The position numbers were made by a program, and so were the translations under genes. A stretch of 64,000 nucleotides of DNA, taken from Lachnospiraceae bacterium (GTDB taxonomy: Bacteria; Bacillota; Clostridia; Lachnospirales; Lachnospiraceae). The stretch lies in NCBI GenBank assembly GCA_028693165.1, contig JAQUVX010000021.1:1-64000 (forward strand), read 5' to 3'. The stretch's first letter is position 1; each line of letters begins with the position of its first letter. Under the pieces are notes generated by a model, which was given only the letters and a program-made list of their open reading frames with translations, searched no databases and had not been told where the DNA came from. Below, piece by piece: positions 43,608-51,806 of this stretch.

Positions 43608-44702
43608 TTATATGATTCTGAATCTGTCCAATACGCGGTAATCCGGTTCAAAACCAATTCCTGGACGTTCCGGAGCCGGCAGCCTTCCCTCCCTGTCTGT
43701 TTCCAGTGAATGATTGAACGCATGATGCCACACCTCATCGTATGCCGGAGGATAGTATTCAATATAGGACACGTTCCCCACTGCTGCTCCAAGGGAAACA
43801 TTGATGGTCTGATCCCCGTGAGGTGCCAGCTCCAGACAGTGGGCCTGGGACAAGGCTGCTGTTTTTAGGAACTCCGTGACACCGCCCATAAGGAAGGGTG
43901 CCGGGTTTAAGACTGGAATTGCCCCGGTATCAATCAGCTCCTTGAAGCCCCATTTTGTGTATTCATTCTCACCAGCCGCCAGGGGAATCACCGTCTTTTC
44001 CGCCAACTTTTTCATCCCATCGTAATCATGGGGCGCCACCGGTTCCTCCAGGCAGTAGATATCATATTCCTCTACCTGTCTGGCAAACTGGGCTGCCCTA
44101 TGGCTGGAGTATGCACAGTTGGCATCTAGCATGAGCAACGCCTTGGGGCCTATTGCTTCCCTCACAGCCCCTACCCTGACAGCGTCTTCACGAATGCTAA
44201 GAGCCCCCACCTTCATCTTGACACCAGAAACCCCCTGTTTCATATAGCCTTCCATCTCCCTCTGGAGATCAGCCAGTCCTTTTCCTGGTTCATAATATCC
44301 TCCGGCAATATAAACAGGCACACTCCTTCTGTATTCCCCCAAAAGCCGGTAGAGCGGCAGTTCCAGGGACTTGGCCTTAATATCCCAAAGGGCCATGTCA
44401 ATACCGCTGATTGTTCTGGTGCTGATTCCCTTACGCCCCGTAAGCTTAGGCACATAAAGCCTGTCCCAGAGCCACTCCGTACGCATGGGATCTTGTCCAA
44501 TTAACCGTTCCCTCAGCTCATCTGCCATCATAAACGGATTCATGCCCAGTACAGGCCCTGAAAGGCCATATCCCGTAATTCCCTGGTCTGTTTCCACTGT
44601 GATGACCGCAAGACCGCAGTGAGTATAGGTATGCATTCCATTGGTGATGGGACGGCTTTTCTCCCATCTGAAATATTCCTGCCTTACATCTGTTATCTTC
44701 AT
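43608..44702 (-). CDS. Enolase-superfamily enzyme, mandelate racemase subgroup (probable acid-sugar dehydratase/epimerase)
   Basis: 364 residues. The capping domain runs from MKITDVRQEYF. The barrel has the KxK general base VKMKVGA, metal ligands in LMLDANCAY, YCLEEPVAP and AAGENEYTKW, and the His in LELAPHGDQ. This is the MR-subgroup pattern of sugar-acid dehydratases. The start at 44702 is chosen from AAAGGA upstream; an upstream in-frame ATG adds 16 odd residues. In an operon with GH4, GH105, LarA and LeuCD it is the likely first dehydration step of a hexonate or uronate derivative. Confidence 0.85.
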   Translation of the reverse strand: MKITDVRQEYFRWEKSRPITNGMHTYTHCGLAVITVETDQGITGYGLSGPVLGMNPFMMADELRERLIGQDPMRTEWLWDRLYVPKLTGRKGISTRTISGIDMALWDIKAKSLELPLYRLLGEYRRSVPVYIAGGYYEPGKGLADLQREMEGYMKQGVSGVKMKVGALSIREDAVRVGAVREAIGPKALLMLDANCAYSSHRAAQFARQVEEYDIYCLEEPVAPHDYDGMKKLAEKTVIPLAAGENEYTKWGFKELIDTGAIPVLNPAPFLMGGVTEFLKTAALSQAHCLELAPHGDQTINVSLGAAVGNVSYIEYYPPAYDEVWHHAFNHSLETDREGRLPAPERPGIGFEPDYRVLDRFRII

Positions 44703-44773
44703 AATATGATGTCCTTTATAAAGAGGAATGCCGCAAAATGCATATCCCATTCTGCGGCATTCCCTTCCTGACT

Positions 44774-46177
44774 TTATCTGGCAGTTGCTGTCTCTATTTC
44801 GCGGTTGATTCCATCAATCAGCATATCCGCGCAGGCAGAAGCGTCCTCTTCGCCATAGCTCAAAGACTGGATTGCCAGGGTATACACGCCGTCAGGTGCT
44901 TTCAACGCAGCCCGCTCTGTGAATATATCCAGCTTAAAAGCAGACCATGCCATCAGTTTCTCATTCATTTCAGCTACCAGGCTTCCCTCCGTCTCAACAT
45001 ATTTAACTGCATTCTTGTTGCACGGGATGCCGCGGCTGTCCCCCAGGATGACTGCTCCTTCTTCGTCTCCAAACAGGAACTGTATAAGAGCTGCTGCCTC
45101 CGCAGGATGCTCAGACGTGGATGTAATTGCAATTACCTGTGATGCCTTGATCGGACCACCATGATATTCTCCCATATTAATCATGTCACCTACCACAACT
45201 TCGCCTTCTGTCACCGCATCCACATACTTAGCAATATTGGTATCCCAGCACATAGCACCGCCGTAATGACCGTTAATCCAGCTCTCGCTTGTCTCCAAAA
45301 GCTCAGAGGTTCCTTCTCCGGCCAGCTTCTCGGAATTAGGGATAACATGCCTGTCTTCCAGTTTCTTGATGAAATCCAGACCTTCTGCGATTTCTTCCTT
45401 GGAATACTGAAGCGTATTGTCTTTAATCCAATCTCTGCCGTATTTACACTGGAGATAATAAGTCATCAGATGTATCTTCACGTAATCCGCGCAGGCAAAG
45501 GGATAATAGGATCCATCCTCATAAGCCGCGAATTTTTCCCCTGCCTCATACAGTTCGTCCAGAGTGGTGGGTATCTTTGCCCCGACCTTATCATAGGTTG
45601 TCTTGTTCCATATAAAACCGCGGCCCGTATTGGCGATAGGAAGAGCCTGCAGCGCTCCGTTCACCGTGTAAAATGCCTTGTCGGAATCATCGTAATTGGA
45701 CAGGTCAATGATATTGGAAACCTTGTTCAGATCATAAAAGGTATCTCCGTTAGGGGAATAGGCAAAAACCCAATCCATGTTTAACTGTATCACATCCGCT
45801 GCGGATCCCGCATTGAGAGCCAGGGATATCTTCTCCTCATGTCCGCTAAACGCCTCGTACTCCGCTTCCACCGTTATGTTAGGATACTTTTTTTCAAATG
45901 CCTCGATGGCCTTAAGGGTTTTCTCATGGCGGGAATCTCCTCCCCACCAGTTGAAACGCAGGGTAATGAGATCTGTAGTATTTACCTCCATATCAACAGA
46001 AGCTGCTGCCTCTGTACCAGCACCAGATGCCTCCGTGCCCCCTGCTTCATTTGTATCCTGGGTCGCTGCCGGAGCGGCTGTGGTCTCTTTTGACTGTGTA
46101 GGCATACATCCCGCCAGAGACCCCGCCAGAGTACCTGCCAAAATCAGACTTACCAGTTGTTTTCCTCGTTTTTTCAT
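44774..46177 (-). CDS. Extracellular sugar-binding lipoprotein (uronide operon)
   Basis: 467-residue family-1 binding protein. The signal peptide ends in SLAGC (lipobox, about residue 23), followed by a Thr/Ala/Glu-rich linker. The body shows LRFNWWGGDSRHEKTLKAIE and DVIQLNMDWVFAYSPNG. It is the substrate receptor for the permease pair upstream; given the GH4 and GH105 enzymes, a galacturonide or rhamnogalacturonide fragment is likely. Confidence 0.92.
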   Translation of the reverse strand: MKKRGKQLVSLILAGTLAGSLAGCMPTQSKETTAAPAATQDTNEAGGTEASGAGTEAAASVDMEVNTTDLITLRFNWWGGDSRHEKTLKAIEAFEKKYPNITVEAEYEAFSGHEEKISLALNAGSAADVIQLNMDWVFAYSPNGDTFYDLNKVSNIIDLSNYDDSDKAFYTVNGALQALPIANTGRGFIWNKTTYDKVGAKIPTTLDELYEAGEKFAAYEDGSYYPFACADYVKIHLMTYYLQCKYGRDWIKDNTLQYSKEEIAEGLDFIKKLEDRHVIPNSEKLAGEGTSELLETSESWINGHYGGAMCWDTNIAKYVDAVTEGEVVVGDMINMGEYHGGPIKASQVIAITSTSEHPAEAAALIQFLFGDEEGAVILGDSRGIPCNKNAVKYVETEGSLVAEMNEKLMAWSAFKLDIFTERAALKAPDGVYTLAIQSLSYGEEDASACADMLIDGINREIETATAR

Positions 46178-46212
46178 GTGTAACCTCCCTTTATAATTTT
46201 ATTTGTTTTTCT

Positions 46213-47061
46213 TTACCCCTTTACTCCACCTGCGGCAATCCCATCTACAAACGAATCCTGCGCCATAAAAAATACGGCCAGAGACGGGATAATTGCCAGC
46301 AGCGACATTGCCAGAATCCGGTTCCAGTCAAATCCGGTCTCTGTATCCATGGACATTCTTAAAAATATGGATACCGGATATTTGCGCACCGAATTAATGT
46401 AAATCAACGGTCCCATGAAATCATTGGACGCCCACATAAACTGGAACAGGGCGCATGATACGATGGACGGCTTTAGCATGGGAACAATCACGTACCATAG
46501 TCTCTCAACTACATTACACCCGTCAATCTCCGCTGCTTCTTCCAGTTCCTTGGGAATGCCTCTTAAAAATTGTATCAGCATATACACAAAAAACGTATCT
46601 CCTCCCAGCATGGAAGGAATCACAATAGGCAGATAGGAATTCAGCCACCCCACCTCGTTAAACAGGATATACTGAGGTACATTTAAGACCACCTGAGGCA
46701 AAAACAGCGTTGAGAGCAGTAGCGCAAAAAGCAGATTCTTTCCGACAAACCGGAACCTGGCAAATCCATAGGATGTAATTACCGCGGATATAACGGTGAA
46801 TACTACTTTCGGCAGTACGAACTTGTATGTATTCCCCATGAAGTGCAGCAGGTTCATGCCCTCGTAACCCTTAAACCCATTTCTGTATCCGTCCAGTGTG
46901 GGGGCCATGGGAATGATTCCTGCACTGGAAAACAGCTCGGAATTTGTCTTAAAAGACGCCCCGATCATCCAGCACAGGGGATATATCATCACGATTCCCA
47001 GGCCAATCAGCAGGAGATACCGCAAAAACAGGTTAAGACGTGCTTTTTCTTTTCTGTTCAT
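46213..47061 (-). CDS. Carbohydrate ABC transporter permease, MalG type (uronide operon)
   Basis: 282-residue permease with six TM segments, EAA loop ELEEAAEIDGCNVVERLWYV and the tail VDGIAAGGVKG. The start at 47061 (MNRKEKARLNLF) is five bases after the MalF-type stop and has GGAGG-like sequence in front. CUT1 class; no ATPase is encoded locally. Confidence 0.92.
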   Translation of the reverse strand: MNRKEKARLNLFLRYLLLIGLGIVMIYPLCWMIGASFKTNSELFSSAGIIPMAPTLDGYRNGFKGYEGMNLLHFMGNTYKFVLPKVVFTVISAVITSYGFARFRFVGKNLLFALLLSTLFLPQVVLNVPQYILFNEVGWLNSYLPIVIPSMLGGDTFFVYMLIQFLRGIPKELEEAAEIDGCNVVERLWYVIVPMLKPSIVSCALFQFMWASNDFMGPLIYINSVRKYPVSIFLRMSMDTETGFDWNRILAMSLLAIIPSLAVFFMAQDSFVDGIAAGGVKG

Positions 47062-47066
47062 ATGCC

Positions 47067-47963
47067 CTACCTCCCATCCTCGTCTGCATAATAAACCCAA
47101 TACTTCTGGCTGATAAATGCCACCGCCGTAAAGGTCATGATTACCAGGAAAAGCAGCCATGCAATGGCGCTGGCCTGTCCCATCTCATTTCTCTTAAAGG
47201 CTTCGTTATAGACCAGAAGTGAGACCAGCGTAGTGGAACGCAGCGGACCTCCCTGTGTCACAATGAAGGGTCCATTAAACTCCTGGAATTTATGGCACAG
47301 CTGGGTCACGAAATTATAGAAAATAACAGGCGTGATCAACGGGACCGTGATTCGAAGGAACTGCTTCCATTTTCCCGCGCCGTCAATGGCCGCCGCCTCG
47401 TAAAGGTCTCCCTGCACCCCCTTCAGGGCCGCTAAAAAGATGACCATGGGAGAACCAAACTGCCACACTCTTAAAAGCACAATTACAAAGAACGCTCCAT
47501 CGGGATTACCCAGCCAGTTAAAAGCCGGAATTCCCAAAGCCCCAAGCATGATGTTCACAAGGCCCTCTGTCTTGAACAGGAATTTCCACAAAACTGCAAT
47601 GGATACAGACCCGCCCAGTATGGAGGGAATGTAATAAATGGTCCTGAAAAAGTTAAGTCCCTTGATCTTATCGTTGAGTATATAAGCAATAAACAGGGCG
47701 AACATAAGCTCCAATGGCACGGTTAAAAACGCGTACTTAAAGGTCTGTATGAATGCCTTTACAATCAGCTTATCCCCAAGGATATACTTGTAATTTTCCA
47801 GTCCGGTAAAGGATGCTGTCTTGAACAGATTATAGGAATGGAAACTGTAAATGAAGGAGGCTATAAAGGGATATAGCTTAAATGCCAGCAATCCCACCAG
47901 CCAGGGCATAACAAAGGCCAGGCCTATATTGCGTTTCCAAAATCCTTTCTTCTTTTTCTTCAT
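47067..47963 (-). CDS. Carbohydrate ABC transporter permease, MalF type (uronide operon)
   Basis: 298-residue permease starting MKKKKKGFWKRNIGLAF, six TM segments, EAA loop YEAAAIDGAGKWKQFLRITV. It is paired with the MalG-type gene and encoded 17 bp after GH4. Confidence 0.92.
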   Translation of the reverse strand: MKKKKKGFWKRNIGLAFVMPWLVGLLAFKLYPFIASFIYSFHSYNLFKTASFTGLENYKYILGDKLIVKAFIQTFKYAFLTVPLELMFALFIAYILNDKIKGLNFFRTIYYIPSILGGSVSIAVLWKFLFKTEGLVNIMLGALGIPAFNWLGNPDGAFFVIVLLRVWQFGSPMVIFLAALKGVQGDLYEAAAIDGAGKWKQFLRITVPLITPVIFYNFVTQLCHKFQEFNGPFIVTQGGPLRSTTLVSLLVYNEAFKRNEMGQASAIAWLLFLVIMTFTAVAFISQKYWVYYADEDGR

Positions 47964-47980
47964 TCTTTTCCCCCATACGT

Positions 47981-49381
47981 TTATTTCCAGCCGGCCGGAA
48001 GGTAACGTTCTGTATTGCGAATCATATCATCTGCCAGTTTTCTTATCGCTTCCTCGTCCTTGCACTTGTACCATACCAGAGGATCATTCATGAACGCCTT
48101 CACCACGAGGTTCCGGTCATATGCATCTGCTGCCTCCAGTATGTATCCGTGGTTCTGTACATGAGGAAGTATCAGTTCCCTTATTGGTTCCGGTAGGGAG
48201 CCGGCCGCCACTGCCTTAATGCTGTCACGGGAGAATATGGCATTTGTCTCCACCACAGCCTCCTTTGGAAGATTTGCAATCTGCAGGAAGCTGTTTGGCA
48301 TATTGACATTACTCACCATCCGGTCCAGTCCCACCAGGGCTTTTATCTGCTGTACTCCTTCTTCTCCAGATGGAAGGATATCCATCTGCTCATCACCTTC
48401 AATAAGACGTTTTCTCCTTGCCAGACGTTCCTTCATTTGGCTGATTCTGAAATCCACAGTAGTCAGCCCGAACTTCCATGACTTGACTGTCTCCGGATCA
48501 TTGAGATAGATGTTTCCTGGCATGAATTCTGCCAGATGACGATCTCCCGCTGCTGCAATCAGACCGTAACGGTTAAACAAATCAAATTTCACCCTGTGTC
48601 GGCAGTTAAAGGTGGATTTTTCCCATGGACGCTCGGGATCGTCATAGCCCTCCTCAAAATGTGTCCCGATATATCTCTTATAAATCGGAAACAGATCCGC
48701 TCCCTCATAGGATGCAGCGTCAAACCATGTAAAATGGTTGATTCCCAATACATTGACATGGATATCCCGACGGTCAATCGCGCCTGTGCCCAGTTCGCTT
48801 GACGCAATTGCTGCCAGCACCTTCTGTGTGCCGAACACCTCATGACAGCAGCCAAAGGCCCTGATTTCCGGGAATGTCTTGTAAAGACTGGCCACACATA
48901 AGCTCATGGGATTGGTGTAGCTGATGACCCATGCAAGGGGACATGACTCCTTGATCGCCAGTGCAATCTCCTCGTACATTGGCAGAGTGCGCAGGGCGCG
49001 AACCATACCGCCTGGTCCTGCCGTATCCCCCACCGACTGGTAGATTCCCAGCCGTTCCGGCAGATGCACATCCGATCGCATCTCCTCAAAGGTAGCGGGC
49101 AGAATGGAGATTACCACAAAGTCAGCGCCCTCTAATGCCTCTTTTAAGGTGTATGCCACCTTGTAATCCCACTGTCCTTTGGCCTCTTTTCTTCCCTTTA
49201 GCTGGTTGCCGATGATCTGGTTCTCCTCAGCTGCCTTGGCATCAATATCATAGAGCCAGACCGTCCCGTCCAGCGCAGGTTCCAGGGCCAGATCCGCCAT
49301 CAGCTTCCATGCCCATGCTTTGGATCCGCCTCCTATGTAAGCCATCTTGATATCTGATACATGATGATTGGTCCACTTCAT
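47981..49381 (-). CDS. GH4 family NAD-dependent glycosidase, probable alpha-galacturonidase (LplD-like)
   Basis: 466 residues. The Rossmann start is KMAYIGGGSKAWAWKLMADL, the metal Cys is in GCCHEVF and the metal His in VLGINHFTWF. The GTVWLYDID strand and the CHEV rather than CHSV motif place it with LplD-type alpha-galacturonidases. GH4 enzymes use NAD+ and Mn2+ in a redox-elimination mechanism in the cytoplasm. The start at 49381 is set by AGGAGG eight bases upstream. First gene of the operon controlled from 49481-49501. Confidence 0.85.
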   Translation of the reverse strand: MKWTNHHVSDIKMAYIGGGSKAWAWKLMADLALEPALDGTVWLYDIDAKAAEENQIIGNQLKGRKEAKGQWDYKVAYTLKEALEGADFVVISILPATFEEMRSDVHLPERLGIYQSVGDTAGPGGMVRALRTLPMYEEIALAIKESCPLAWVISYTNPMSLCVASLYKTFPEIRAFGCCHEVFGTQKVLAAIASSELGTGAIDRRDIHVNVLGINHFTWFDAASYEGADLFPIYKRYIGTHFEEGYDDPERPWEKSTFNCRHRVKFDLFNRYGLIAAAGDRHLAEFMPGNIYLNDPETVKSWKFGLTTVDFRISQMKERLARRKRLIEGDEQMDILPSGEEGVQQIKALVGLDRMVSNVNMPNSFLQIANLPKEAVVETNAIFSRDSIKAVAAGSLPEPIRELILPHVQNHGYILEAADAYDRNLVVKAFMNDPLVWYKCKDEEAIRKLADDMIRNTERYLPAGWK

Positions 49382-49480
49382 TCCCATATCCTCCTTTGTT
49401 ACGAGCATTTGACAGCCGTATTCCGGCAGTCTGCATGCGATACATGTTACTCTCTGCCATTTAGCAAAGCCGCGCTTTGA

Positions 49481-49501
49481 ATATCGTATATCGTATACGA
49501 T
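49481..49501. promoter_or_regulatory. GntR-type operator between GH4 operon and regulator gene
   Basis: A perfect 12-bp palindrome ATCGTATACGAT (49490-49501) overlaps a second half-copy TATCGTATA (49482-49490). It resembles the TNGTATACNA operators of FadR/UxuR-type GntR regulators, and the divergently encoded GntR gene follows. It lies about 100 bp upstream of GH4, downstream of weak -35/-10-like sequence (TTGAAA, 17 bp, TAAAAC on the minus strand). The rest of 49382-49680 is A/T-rich. Confidence 0.75.
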
Positions 49502-49620
49502 TTAATGTAGTTTTATCATACTCTTGATAATATTTCAATTACTTTTGTGCATTATTTTAATATTTAGCTATTATTACTAATTTTTATGTGCACTTTTCCA
49601 TCTATCTTCACAACAAAGTT

Positions 49621-49649
49621 TTGACTCTTTTCACTTTATATGCTAAAAT
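49621..49649 (+). promoter_or_regulatory. Promoter of the GntR regulator gene
   Basis: -35 TTGACT (49621-49626), 17-bp spacer, -10 TAAAAT (49644-49649), about 30 bp before the start codon. Confidence 0.75.
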
Positions 49650-49680
49650 AACCTTATTCTAAGAAAAGCGGGTGAAACAA

Positions 49681-50340
49681 ATGAAAAAGCTGGATTCGCT
49701 GGAAATAATGCCCACGCGCATCCGAATCGCATCCATTCTTCGCAAGGCGATTTTGTCAGGTGAGTTTAAAGAAGGGGAAGAATTATCCCTTACAGACATA
49801 GCCAATAACCTGGGTGTCAGCAGGACGCCGGTCCGTGAAGCATTTCAGATTCTCTCCTCTGAAAATCTGATTTTGCTGAGAATGAATAAAGGGGCGATTG
49901 TAAAAGGAATCACCACCAAAACAATCCGTGAGCATTTCGAAATGAGATCTTTGTTAGAAGGTGAAGCCGCTGTCAGGGCCACCCTGAGACATTTGGACGT
50001 ATCGGAACTGATGGAATCGCAGATCCACATAGAAAGCCTGGGAGAAAATTTCTCGAATGAGGAGTATCAGGCCTACAATCAGAACCTCCATACTTCCATA
50101 TGGAAGGCCGCGGACAACAGTAAGATGTATTCCACTCTTTCCTCACTGTGGAATGGAAGTTCCTTTGGAAAAACCGTCTCAGCCAAGGATCATCAACTTC
50201 TCTCCATCAGAGAACACAGGAATATTCTCGAATACATCCAGTCCTGCAATCCCTATCTGGTACGCAAGGAAGTGGAGCACCACATTGAAAGAAGCATGAA
50301 CAATATCATTGACAGCTTCTCCTTAAAAGAAAATAAGTAA
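49681..50340 (+). CDS. GntR family (FadR/FCD) transcriptional regulator
   Basis: 219 residues from ATG 49681; a GTG three codons upstream is also possible. The winged helix spans about 10-70 (LSLTDIANNLGVSRTPVREA, FQIL), with a helical FCD ligand domain to the end (EMRSLLEGEAAVRATL, NQNLHTSIWKAADNSKM). FCD regulators bind sugar acids or other carboxylates and usually repress. Divergent from the uronide operon, with a matching palindrome between them, so it almost surely controls that operon. Confidence 0.9.
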   Translation: MKKLDSLEIMPTRIRIASILRKAILSGEFKEGEELSLTDIANNLGVSRTPVREAFQILSSENLILLRMNKGAIVKGITTKTIREHFEMRSLLEGEAAVRATLRHLDVSELMESQIHIESLGENFSNEEYQAYNQNLHTSIWKAADNSKMYSTLSSLWNGSSFGKTVSAKDHQLLSIREHRNILEYIQSCNPYLVRKEVEHHIERSMNNIIDSFSLKENK

Positions 50341-50352
50341 AAAAAGAGTCAA

Positions 50353-50400
50353 AAGAACCGAACCACAGCACATCTGCTGCTGGTCCGGTTCTTGCTTTTT
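50353..50400 (+). terminator. Terminator of the GntR gene
   Basis: A stem of AAGAACCG..CAGCA with TGCTG..CGGTTCTT (a few mismatches) around a CATC loop is followed by GCTTTTTGC. The sequence between it and the R2 copy (50401-50560) contains no gene that I can see. Confidence 0.8.
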
Positions 50401-50560
50401 GCAAAATTAATTATCTGTTCTTCCTGATCAAGCTTAACAAGGATATATTTCATGTTATTCAGCTTCATATGATACGTTATCTCGTGTCACGGTCAGATAC
50501 TTGATGGATGGTGCTATATGGTCTCTATCTGTGATAATTTTCGTTAGCATCTTTCACTTG

Positions 50561-50601
50561 TTTGGGTAATTGCTGATCAGTAACTCAAAGAATTGCCCAA
50601 A
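50561..50601. repeat. Extra inverted repeat adjoining R2
   Basis: TTTGGGTAATT and AATTGCCCAAA, 11-bp arms with one mismatch and a 19-nt loop, resemble the outer hairpin arms of the R2 element and may be a fourth, diverged hairpin of it. Confidence 0.5.
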
Positions 50602-50623
50602 CATAGGCGCATTAACCGTGATA

Positions 50624-50917
50624 AATCGGCCCTTTTGGTAATTTTTCTTCCAATTCAGACCCCGCTACCAAAATTTTATCATATTTTTGGTAGCTGAGGG
50701 TCACAATGGCATCCGGCTACCAAAAACCTGGATTTCATATGGATTTCTGGCTTGATTTTGGGGTGTTTTTGGTAATTAGGGTTTGATTTTCTTTATAATT
50801 ACCAAACGAGGCCAGGTTGGCCCGCAATTGAGCAACAATTGGTTCGCAATTAGGCGGCGATTGGGCGGCGGTTAGGCGGCTATGCATATCCATACAGTAA
50901 AATTGTCCAAAATGAAA
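50624..50917 (-). repeat. Structured non-coding repeat, copy R2 (three tandem hairpins, inverted relative to R1)
   Basis: Same architecture as 5161-5410 but on the other strand. Hairpins bounded by TTTTGGTA/TACCAAAA are at 50633-50673, 50685-50725 and 50767-50806. Shared flanks are GGATATGCA, AACCG.CGCCCAA.CGCC and TTACCAAAA.GGCCGAT. R2 has about 50 bp extra before the first hairpin. The hairpin arms are the best-conserved parts while loops drift, which suggests selection on structure or ends. It begins within a few bases of the stop codon of the truncated permease. Confidence 0.8.
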
Positions 50918-50919
50918 AA

Positions 50920-51702
50920 TCACAGCCCCCTGCTCCTCCACTCGTCCACCATACCCAATCCTCTCCAAAGCAGTACACAGCTAAACACCTGGCTCCCATA
51001 GATAATCAGGTATCCCAGCCCCTGCTGCGCTGCCAGGAACTCACCGATGATCACGCCCACCAGGCAGAGGCCGACGTTGACCTTCATATTGCTGACGATG
51101 AGCGGCACGGAGCCGGGCAAAAGCACCTTGGTCAGCACATCCTTCCGGCTGCCGCCCAGTGAGTAAATCAGCTTGATCTTATCGGGATCCATGTTGGAAA
51201 ATCCGTTGTGCAGGGTCAGAATTGAACCGAAGACTGCCACGGAAACAGCCGCCACCACGATCGTGCGCATATGGTTGCCCAGCCAGACGATCAGCACCGG
51301 GGCCAGCGCAGATTTGGGCAGGCTGTTTAACATGACCAGATAGGGTTCCAGGATCTCCGAGGCACTGCGGCTTGACCACAGCAGCACCGCCGCCAGAAGC
51401 CCCAGCACCACCACCAGGCCGAAGCTGACCAGCGTCTCGAAAAGTGTGATCCCGATATGGATGAAAATGCTCCGATCCGTCACCATATCCCGAAAACAGA
51501 AGAAAACTCTGGACGGAGAGCTGAAGATGAAATCGTCGATCCATCCCAGTCTTGTACAGAGTTCCCATATTGCAAGCAGCAGCACCAACAGCATGATCCG
51601 GCAGACTGCTACTTTTCTCTTATGAAATTGTTCCTGCTCGATATATCCCCGCTGAGCCTCCGAGATCGAAAGCTCCCGGTTCTCTTTTTTCTTTTTTTTC
51701 AT
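50920..51702 (-). pseudogene. SsuC-type ABC transporter permease, N-terminal part of a split gene
   Basis: Codons 1-240 are a normal nitrate/sulfonate/taurine-type permease (TM near 32-52, FSSPSRVFFCFRDMV, EAA-like region KIKLIYSLGGSRKDVLTKVL, GEFLAAQQGLGYLIIYGSQVF). After the Phe codon at 50985-50983 the sequence turns into 20 unrelated residues (SCVLLWRG..EWRSRGL) and a stop. The true last 32 codons are at 17132-17034. The protein would lack its last TM helix, so it is probably inactive. Its natural partners may include the ATPase at 4355-5119. Upstream on the same strand is yitT. Confidence 0.82.
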
Positions 51703-51806
51703 AAATACCGTCCTGTCACAGTACCCTTTTTACTATGGTATGCGGCTCCTGCTGCTGATGCACCATCAGCTCACCGCTTCTGTTACAGGCAAAGTCTGTT
51801 TGAATT

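Noticed and set aside
5161-50917. R1/R2 as terminal inverted repeats of one 45-kb transposon
   Set aside because: R1 lies 12 kb outside the left junction of the split permease, so the element ends and the island edges do not coincide on that side.
50735-50968. 77-codon minus-strand frame across R2 and the permease end
   Set aside because: The frame is not kept in R1, where stops interrupt it, so the conserved feature is the hairpin structure, not a protein.
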